Shown: one piece after another, positions 1-4,557 of the stretch
Position numbering within the stretch: position 1 is the stretch's first letter
Layout: each line of letters opens with the position of its first letter
DNA from: Planctomycetota bacterium
Lineage (GTDB): Bacteria; Planctomycetota; UBA1135; GCA-002686595
NCBI GenBank assembly: GCA_029212955.1
Contig: JARGOW010000021.1
Location: 1-6,254 of the forward strand
Direction: 5' to 3'
DNA: 6,254 bases
Position numbers and translations under genes: made by a program
The notes under the pieces: generated by a model
Told to the model about the DNA's origin: nothing
Database searches by the model: none
What the model saw: only the letters and a program-made list of their open reading frames with translations

Positions 1-4
1 CGAA

Positions 5-586
5 CTACTTCACAGACAGAAGTTCCATATCGAACTTCAGGTCTCCCTTGGATCGACCATAAGCCAGGTCCATGGGCAATAGAATGGTGAAGCTGTCCCC
101 GACGCGCATCTTGGACACCACCACATCCCATCCCTTGATCGCCCGTCCGGCGCCAACCTTGAAGGTGAACGGCCGGCGACCGGGGTCGATCACGGTGCCG
201 TTGGCGAGCATGGCCTTGTACTTCAAGGTGGCGGACTTGCCCATGCCACAGGGGTCGCCCGTGCCGTTGTTGTGGACCTTGAGAATCTGGATATCGGGCA
301 CACCATCCATGCCCGAGGGAATCGTGTCCCCGGCGGCCCAGTCACCCTCGGTGGGCGGCATGGAAGTGGCCTGACCGTCGCCGGAGTCTTCCGCTGCGGG
401 CGGTTGATCAGTCTTTGCCTGCATGGCCGGTTGGGCGTTGTCGACAGGCTTTGTGGCCTCGGGTTGTGACGGCTGGTCACGCATATCCATATCGTTTGCG
501 ACACCTGAGTTGGACTCTTCGGGGGCCGAACATCCGACGACAAATGCCAGGGCGAGAACGGGTGCGAGCGAAACGAAATTTAGCAT
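5..586 (-). CDS. FKBP-type peptidyl-prolyl cis-trans isomerase, lipoprotein
   Basis: This 193-residue protein should catalyse cis-trans isomerisation of prolyl bonds, or act as a chaperone, anchored to a membrane outside the cytoplasm. The first ATG (584-586) is chosen because it places a short hydrophobic signal peptide (MLNFVSLAPVLALAFVVG) directly before a lipobox, VVGC, with the lipidated Cys at residue 19. The open frame continues upstream only to a TTG codon at 682, which would bury the signal. Residues 20 to about 95 are a Pro/Gln/Asp/Glu-rich, low-complexity tether. The FKBP domain fills residues 97-193. It retains Y123, D134, F140, the IKGW motif with W153, the AYG motif with Y176, and F185 of FDMELL, matching FKBP12 Tyr26, Asp37, Phe46, Trp59, Tyr82 and Phe99. 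The loop between AYG and the last strand is shortened and lacks the usual IPP-type hydrophobic residues, so activity could be altered. It is divergent from the GNAT gene. No clear Shine-Dalgarno sequence precedes the start. Confidence 0.88.
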   Translation of the reverse strand: MLNFVSLAPVLALAFVVGCSAPEESNSGVANDMDMRDQPSQPEATKPVDNAQPAMQAKTDQPPAAEDSGDGQATSMPPTEGDWAAGDTIPSGMDGVPDIQILKVHNNGTGDPCGMGKSATLKYKAMLANGTVIDPGRRPFTFKVGAGRAIKGWDVVVSKMRVGDSFTILLPMDLAYGRSKGDLKFDMELLSVK

Positions 587-805
587 CAGGGAGTGGGCCA
601 CAACGGTGGGGCGAGTGAATGGGGGGAGGCTCAGGGCCGGTTTGGGGCCGCACACGATCCCATGAATGCGCGGGAAGGGCAAGCGGCAACTCCCTTGTGG
701 CGGGTACGGCGCGCTACCGATAGGGATCGGGCGCAGGATGACCTACCCACGGATGGGCCCGCCGGTTGCCAAACGAGGCTCTCCGGGTCCGTTTGGGTTG
801 CTAAC
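587..805. other. Divergent intergenic region between FKBP and GNAT genes
   Basis: These 219 bases separate two divergent start codons and must carry the promoter or promoters for the leftward FKBP gene, and probably for the rightward GNAT gene. I could not place a convincing -35/-10 pair for either. The only suggestive element is TAACAT at 802-807, eight bases before the second possible GNAT start at 815, which would give a nearly leaderless transcript. Open frames run through the region in both directions from TTG or GTG codons, but the encoded residues look unlike any domain and the frames are best explained by high GC. Confidence 0.5.
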
Positions 806-1333
806 ATGGGCAAGATGCGCAACTCCGATAACCAAACCCAACCCGGGCGAGCTATCCGACCGATCCGCAAGGATGACAACGTCTCCATGGCCCGTGTCAT
901 TCGCGAGGTCATGACCGAATTCGGAGCGGTGGGATCGGGCTTTTCCATCGAGGACCCCGAGGTCGACGACATGCACGGGGCCTATAGCGACTCGGGCCAT
1001 TGCTTCAATGTGTTGGTGGACACGGATGGCGTGGTCGGCGGTGCGGGGGTTGCGCCCTTGGAAGGGGGACCCCACGGTATTTGTGAGCTTCGCAAGATGT
1101 ACGTTTTGCCACAGGGGCGAGGGATTGGGGCCGGCCGGGAGCTGCTCCAGCTCTGCGTGGACCAGGCCCGAGCCCTCGGCTTCGAAGCTTGCTACTTGGA
1201 GACCTTGGACAGTATGGAAGGTGCCCGGCGGCTGTATCAGGCGTTTGGATTCCAAGACCTCCCAGGACCCATGGGGGACACGGGCCATGGGGGGTGTGAC
1301 CGCTGGATGCTGCTGTCCTTGTCGGACGGTTGA
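806..1333 (+). CDS. GNAT-family N-acetyltransferase
   Basis: This 175-residue protein should transfer an acetyl group from acetyl-CoA to an amine of an unknown substrate in the cytoplasm. The fold begins at about residue 15 (RAIRPIRKDDN). Strand 4 (ELRKMYVLP, about 94-102) leads into the acetyl-CoA pyrophosphate-binding motif A, QGRGIGAG, at 103-110. Strand 5 is YLETL at 130-134. Y144 in RRLYQAFGF sits where GNATs usually have the catalytic or general-acid Tyr. From memory, the stretches FSIEDPEVDDMHGAY, CELRKMY and TGHGGCDRW recur in a bacterial GNAT subfamily of unknown substrate. Start choice is uncertain: ATG at 806 or 815, neither with a good ribosome binding site. Upstream GTG or ATG codons in frame (593, 662) add residues without domain character. 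The TetR gene follows 168 bases downstream in the same direction. The family call is solid; the substrate cannot be read from the sequence. Confidence 0.88.
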   Translation: MGKMRNSDNQTQPGRAIRPIRKDDNVSMARVIREVMTEFGAVGSGFSIEDPEVDDMHGAYSDSGHCFNVLVDTDGVVGGAGVAPLEGGPHGICELRKMYVLPQGRGIGAGRELLQLCVDQARALGFEACYLETLDSMEGARRLYQAFGFQDLPGPMGDTGHGGCDRWMLLSLSDG

Positions 1334-1414
1334 GGCCCCTGAAGCCGTGGATCTGTGGCCTAAGAGCCGTCGCATTCCGGCCGAGCAGGCGCTCTGGTTG
1401 CCCGATGGGAGGGG

Positions 1415-1458
1415 GGATTGGGTCGTGTTGAGATGCCCCAGGGAAACGTGCCCAATCC
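1415..1458. repeat. Inverted repeat upstream of the TetR gene
   Basis: GGATTGGG at 1415-1422 is mirrored exactly by CCCAATCC at 1451-1458, with 28 bases between. It ends 15 bases before the TACAAT box proposed as the TetR-gene -10 element. It could be a looped operator, for autoregulation, or the stem of a long-loop hairpin after the GNAT gene. An 8-base perfect match over this distance can also arise by chance in a G-rich stretch. Confidence 0.4.
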
Positions 1459-1478
1459 AAGGAGTCATGGTCTACAAT
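1454..1478 (+). promoter_or_regulatory. Possible promoter of the TetR gene
   Basis: TACAAT at 1473-1478 matches the sigma-70 -10 consensus at five of six positions and lies 23 bases before the ATG at 1502. Transcription would begin near 1485, giving a leader of about 17 bases. The -35 region is poor: 1449-1454 reads TGCCCA, three of six matches with an 18-base spacer. The downstream half of the 1415-1458 inverted repeat falls in this -35 region, which would suit repression, but this is inference. Confidence 0.35.
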
Positions 1479-1501
1479 CCGGAACTCCCCCGAAATCATC
1501 C

Positions 1502-2086
1502 ATGGCCCGCCCCCTCAAATTTAACGTCGACGAAGCGCTCGATTGCGCCCTCGGCGTCTTCTGGCAGCGCGGATACGAGTCGACCACGACGGCGGTGCTA
1601 GCCCAGGCCATGGGGATTCAAAAGGGCAGCCTGTTCAACAAGTTCGGGGACAAGCGCACCCTTTATCTGATGGCCCTGAAGCGCTACCTGGAAAAGGTCT
1701 CCGTGGACCTGCAATCCAGCTTGGCGGGGGCCGAGGATCCGGTGGAGGCCCTCAGCGTTTGGGTGGCCCAACGGGCGGCGACCTGTTCCTCCACCGAGGG
1801 CCAAGCGGGCTGCTTCATCGTGAATACGACCATCGAAATGGCCGGTCAGGACCCGATGATCGGTGAGATTACGAAGGCCTATTGGGGCCAGCTCGAAAAT
1901 CAACTGGCCCAGATTCTTGCGGGAGGACAGGCGCGGGGTGAAATCCGGTCGGAACTGAAGCCCTCCACCCTGGCGCACCTTTTGATGACCCATTTGGCCG
2001 GGATGAATGTGATCGCTCGCCAAGGAGTGGCCCCCTCTTACTTCATGCGCTGCACCCAGGCCCTGTTCGCGAGTTTCCGACCGTAG
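1502..2086 (+). CDS. TetR/AcrR-family transcriptional regulator
   Basis: This 194-residue protein is a predicted dimeric DNA-binding repressor released by an unknown small ligand. The N-terminal helix-turn-helix domain spans residues 9-55: EALDCALGVFWQRGYESTT is helix 1 and the following turn, and AVLAQAMGIQKGSLFNKFG (about 31-49) is the HTH with its recognition helix and the conserved F-x-x-F-G-x-K ending. The opening MARPLKFNVDEALD is typical of one TetR branch and supports ATG 1502; longer frames back to 1418 add no domain. The C-terminal domain (about 75-194) is ligand-binding and dimerising. Its GCFIVNTTIEMA (103-114) is like the GCL-x-x-N motif seen in several TetR subgroups. The protein may regulate itself, the GNAT gene upstream, or the nucleoside operon 209 bases downstream; none of these is shown by sequence. 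No Shine-Dalgarno sequence is visible before the start. Confidence 0.92.
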   Translation: MARPLKFNVDEALDCALGVFWQRGYESTTTAVLAQAMGIQKGSLFNKFGDKRTLYLMALKRYLEKVSVDLQSSLAGAEDPVEALSVWVAQRAATCSSTEGQAGCFIVNTTIEMAGQDPMIGEITKAYWGQLENQLAQILAGGQARGEIRSELKPSTLAHLLMTHLAGMNVIARQGVAPSYFMRCTQALFASFRP

Positions 2087-2107
2087 TTTCGGGGGATCGC
2101 CCCGGAG
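2087..2107 (+). terminator. Hairpin directly after the TetR stop codon
   Basis: CGGGG at 2090-2094 pairs with CCCCG at 2100-2104 around the loop GATCG. Weaker pairs and G-U wobbles extend it back to the base after the TAG stop. No T-run follows, so this is not a standard intrinsic terminator. It may protect the 3' end, help termination with Rho, or be incidental in GC-rich DNA. Confidence 0.3.
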
Positions 2108-2221
2108 GCATGCGGCTGGGGCGCGCGTGGACAGGACGTGATGGCCTGGAAAGGAAGGGTCGACGGGAAACCCGCGCTTCGGGACGGCTAGGAAGGGGGC
2201 AATGGAGCCGCACCAGGGGAG

Positions 2222-2267
2222 GATCGAGTTCCAAGTAGCCACTCAAACCGGCCTGGAATTCGCGATC
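2222..2267. repeat. Imperfect inverted repeat upstream of the nucleoside operon
   Basis: The left arm GATCGAGTTCCA (2222-2233) is matched on the other strand by TGGAATTCGCGATC (2254-2267): 11 Watson-Crick pairs, one G-T position and a two-base bulge, around a 20-base centre. It lies 29 bases before the transporter ATG and just upstream of, or overlapping, any promoter there. It could be an operator (for example for the adjacent TetR protein) or an RNA hairpin. It is the strongest dyad in the intergenic DNA of this window. Confidence 0.45.
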
Positions 2268-2281
2268 TCGCAGTGATTCGC

Positions 2282-2287
2282 TATGCT
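2282..2287 (+). promoter_or_regulatory. Possible -10 box for the CNT-PNP operon
   Basis: TATGCT at 2282-2287 matches the -10 consensus at four of six positions. A transcript starting 7-9 bases later would begin at or next to the ATG at 2296, making the message leaderless or nearly so. This fits the absence of a Shine-Dalgarno sequence there. The -35 position (around 2259-2264) shows no TTGACA-like sequence, so the call is weak. Confidence 0.25.
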
Positions 2288-2295
2288 TTGCGCCT

Positions 2296-3558
2296 ATGCA
2301 TATCACCCGCGCACTGATTGGATTGGCATTCTTTTGCCTGGTCGCTTGGCTTCTCTCCAGCCACAAGAAAAGATTCCCCGTGCGGGTGGTCGTGGTTGGT
2401 CTGCTTATCCAGATTGGATTGGGAGCATTCCTCCTCAAGACCACTTGGGGGATCAAAATCTTCGAGTCCATGTCGGATTTCGTGATCACGTTGATCGAAA
2501 AGGCCTCGGGTGGTTCGGCCTTGGTCTTTGGCAATATCTCCCAGGGAAATTTCGGTGAAGGTGGCTGGGGTTACGCCTTCGCCTTTGCGGGCACCGGACT
2601 GACGGTAATCATCTTCTTCAGTGCGCTGATGAGTGTGCTGTACCACATCGGAATCATGCAGGTTCTGATCTATGCCTTGGCTCGAATGATGAGCGTGACC
2701 ATGGGCGTGAGTGGCGCGGAGTCGATGTCCATGGCCGCCAACGTGTTCGTAGGGCAAACGGAAGCCCCTTTGGTCGTGAAGCCCTATGTGCCAGGAATGA
2801 CGCGCTCCGAGCTCAACGCCATGATGACCGGTGGCTTCGCTACCATCGCGGGATCGGTCCTGGCGGTCTACATCGGCATCCTGGGTCCTGAATATGGCCC
2901 GCACCTGCTCACCGCATCGGTCATGAGCGCTCCGGCGGCTTTTTTGATTGCGAAGATCATGCAGCCCGAGACCGAGGAGTCCCAAACAGGCAGCAAGGTG
3001 GAGCTCAAGTTTGAGCGCAACGCAACCAATATGATCGAAGCGGCCGCCATCGGAACTGGGGATGGCCTGAAACTATGGCTGAATGTGATCGCCATGCTGA
3101 TCGCTTTCATGGGGCTGGTGGCCCTCGTCGATTGGCCTCTGGTTGGTATTGGCGTAGCCCTAAACCTCGAAGGTGGCCTTTCCATCAACCGAATCTTCGC
3201 TTGGATCTTTGCGCCGGTGGCTTGGATGATGGGCGTTGAGGGTTGGCATGATTGCGGCATGATGGGGTCCTTGCTGGGCACAAAGATCGCGGTGAACGAA
3301 TTCATCGCCTTCGAATACCTCAAAGGAATGAGGCCCGGGGAAGCCGGCGCAGTCTTCGAATCTGCCCGTTCGGCAAAAATGGCGGCCTACGCGCTTTGCG
3401 GTTTCGCCAACTTCGCGTCCATCGGTATCCAAATCGGTGGCATCACACCCCTGGCTCCCGAACGCCGCGGCGAGATCTCAAAACTCGTCCTGCGCGCCAT
3501 GCTGGGTGGAGCCTTCGCCTCCTGGATGACAGCCACCGTGGCGGGGATGTTCATCTAA
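2296..3558 (+). CDS. Concentrative nucleoside transporter (CNT family)
   Basis: This 420-residue inner-membrane protein should import nucleosides by cation (probably sodium) symport. Length and motifs match the bacterial CNT family (NupC of E. coli, vcCNT of Vibrio cholerae). Hydrophobic segments run from residue 4 almost to the C-terminus. The nucleoside-site motif GQTE is at 153-156, the same numbers as in vcCNT. E335 in NEFIAF matches vcCNT Glu332, and N372 and S375 in CGFANFASI match Asn368 and Ser371. N149 and V152, part of the vcCNT sodium site, are also present. The core site therefore looks intact. ATG 2296 gives the usual NupC-like N-terminus (two hydrophobic segments before the core) but has no visible Shine-Dalgarno sequence. 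Its TAA stop overlaps the ATG of the purine nucleoside phosphorylase, which suggests purine nucleosides are a relevant substrate. Specificity between purines and pyrimidines cannot be read directly. Confidence 0.95.
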   Translation: MHITRALIGLAFFCLVAWLLSSHKKRFPVRVVVVGLLIQIGLGAFLLKTTWGIKIFESMSDFVITLIEKASGGSALVFGNISQGNFGEGGWGYAFAFAGTGLTVIIFFSALMSVLYHIGIMQVLIYALARMMSVTMGVSGAESMSMAANVFVGQTEAPLVVKPYVPGMTRSELNAMMTGGFATIAGSVLAVYIGILGPEYGPHLLTASVMSAPAAFLIAKIMQPETEESQTGSKVELKFERNATNMIEAAAIGTGDGLKLWLNVIAMLIAFMGLVALVDWPLVGIGVALNLEGGLSINRIFAWIFAPVAWMMGVEGWHDCGMMGSLLGTKIAVNEFIAFEYLKGMRPGEAGAVFESARSAKMAAYALCGFANFASIGIQIGGITPLAPERRGEISKLVLRAMLGGAFASWMTATVAGMFI

Positions 3559-4379
3559 TGGGAGGGGCGACAGACGACGCTCCGCAACTGGCGGAGCACA
3601 TCTTGGCCGACTCCATGGCCGCGGCCGGCCTCACGGACTTTGCCGTGGCCGCCGTTTTGGGTTCCGGGCTAGGCGCATTCGCCGACCGTCTTAAGAATCC
3701 TCTCATCGTGCCCTTCGGCGAGCTCGAAGGCATGGCGCAATCCACCGTGCCCGGCCACAGCGGCCGATTCGTGATGGGCGAGTTGGACGGGGTGCGGGTC
3801 CTCGTACAGCAGGGTCGGGTTCACCTATACGAAGGTCATTCCGTGCATGTGGTCACTCGGGCCGTGCGCGCCATGGGCGTTTTGGGGTGCAAATCCCTGT
3901 TGTTGACCAACGCGGCGGGCGGGTTGAAGCGTGAATGGCCGGTGCCCACCTTGATGCGGATTACCGATCACTTGAACCTGCAGGGCGTGGCCCCGTTGCG
4001 GCCCAGCGAGGTTGGTCGGGGTGCCCCCTACAGCTCGGAGCTCGGTCACATCCTTGATCAAACCGCCAAGGAAACCGGCGTACCCCTGGAGCGCGGAGTG
4101 TATGCGGGACTCATGGGGCCCAGCTACGAGACCGCCGCTGAGATCCGCATGTTGGATCAGATGGGCGCCCAGGCCGTGGGCATGAGCACCGTTGCGGAAG
4201 CTCTCACCGGCGCGGGCGTTGGCATGGGGGTGGCGGCGATCTCACTGATCTCCAATCCTGCTGCGGGAATCTCCGCGGGTCCGCTCAACCACGAGGAAGT
4301 CCAGGAAGCAGCCGCAGCCCACGCCGAACACTTCGCCAGGTTGCTGGAGATGGGCTTGCCCCGCCTGGCCACGGCCTAA
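3558..4379 (+). CDS. punA: Purine nucleoside phosphorylase, trimeric (class I) type
   Basis: This 273-residue cytoplasmic enzyme should convert purine nucleosides and phosphate to the free base and ribose-1-phosphate. Family motifs run in order: VLGSGLG (33-39, phosphate Ser36), VPGHSG (64-69), QGRVHLYEG (85-93, with R87, H89, Y91), TNAAGG (117-122), ITDH (135-138), GPSYETAAE (187-195, with Y190 and E191 for the base), VGMSTV (207-212, M209 and S210), SNPAAG (232-237, N233) and NHEEV (244-248, H245). These correspond to human PNP Ser33, Arg84, His86, Tyr88, Phe200, Glu201, Met219, Ser220, Asn243 and His257. The start at 3558 is chosen because it overlaps the transporter stop as TAATG and gives the normal family length; the longer frame from 3252 lies inside the transporter gene. 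Compared with Bacillus-type enzymes, about eight residues are missing between ITDHLNLQG and YSSEL, the loop with FG-x-RFPDMS. The usual PGD before this region is replaced by PVPT. The symbol follows the class I bacterial enzymes. Confidence 0.94.
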   Translation: MGGATDDAPQLAEHILADSMAAAGLTDFAVAAVLGSGLGAFADRLKNPLIVPFGELEGMAQSTVPGHSGRFVMGELDGVRVLVQQGRVHLYEGHSVHVVTRAVRAMGVLGCKSLLLTNAAGGLKREWPVPTLMRITDHLNLQGVAPLRPSEVGRGAPYSSELGHILDQTAKETGVPLERGVYAGLMGPSYETAAEIRMLDQMGAQAVGMSTVAEALTGAGVGMGVAAISLISNPAAGISAGPLNHEEVQEAAAAHAEHFARLLEMGLPRLATA

Positions 4380-4483
4380 TTCGCAGGGGTTCGGATTCGT
4401 GAATGGGTGGATCCTTCGATTCCCGGAGGCAATCCGTGTTCAGCATTGTTGGGGATGCGGCCGGTCCGAAACGGTTCCATGGA

Positions 4484-4512
4484 TTGGTAGTTTGAATCGG
4501 GAAGGGTAAGCT
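4484..4512 (+). promoter_or_regulatory. Possible sigma-70-like promoter of the NTPase gene
   Basis: TTGGTA (4484-4489) and TAAGCT (4507-4512) are 17 bases apart, the ideal spacing, and match the -35 and -10 consensus at four and three of six positions. Transcription would start near 4519, giving a leader of about 40 bases that includes the Shine-Dalgarno sequence at 4546. Confidence 0.3.
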
Positions 4513-4545
4513 CGGGCAAGTCCGCGCACCCCGCACGGCCCGATC

Positions 4546-4551
4546 GAGGAA
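4546..4551 (+). promoter_or_regulatory. Ribosome binding site of the NTPase gene
   Basis: GAGGAA ends six bases before the ATG at 4558, a good Shine-Dalgarno match and spacing. It fixes the start of the NTPase and stands out because the other genes here lack an obvious one. Confidence 0.65.
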
Positions 4552-4557
4552 CCCCTT

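Larger units (their letters stand above)
4380..4557. other. Intergenic region before the NTPase gene
   Basis: This 178-base gap ends the nucleoside operon and should carry the promoter of the NTPase gene. No convincing intrinsic terminator with a T-run is visible after the phosphorylase stop. Confidence 0.5.

Noticed and set aside
593..805. 71-residue N-terminal extension of the GNAT gene from a GTG codon
   Set aside because: The extra residues show no domain or signal, and the GNAT fold begins after residue 85 of that long form.
743..1468. Long minus-strand open frame opposite the GNAT gene
   Set aside because: GC-driven antisense frame. The plus strand encodes clear GNAT motifs and the antisense protein resembles nothing.
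2164..2183. Short hairpins CGGG-AAA-CCCG and CCCG-CGCTT-CGGG
   Set aside because: Four-base GC stems are expected by chance in such DNA and have no T-run or conserved context.
2281..2985. Minus-strand frame opposite the nucleoside transporter, rich in His, Asp and Arg
   Set aside because: It is the antisense shadow of a strongly conserved transporter gene. Its polar composition mirrors the hydrophobic codons on the other strand.
3252..3557. 102-codon N-terminal extension of the phosphorylase frame
   Set aside because: It lies entirely within the transporter gene in another frame and has no domain character. The family length and the TAATG overlap support the start at 3558.
4393..4423. GGATTCG and CGATTCC as a possible terminator stem after the phosphorylase
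   Set aside because: The arms mismatch, the loop is long and no T-run follows.
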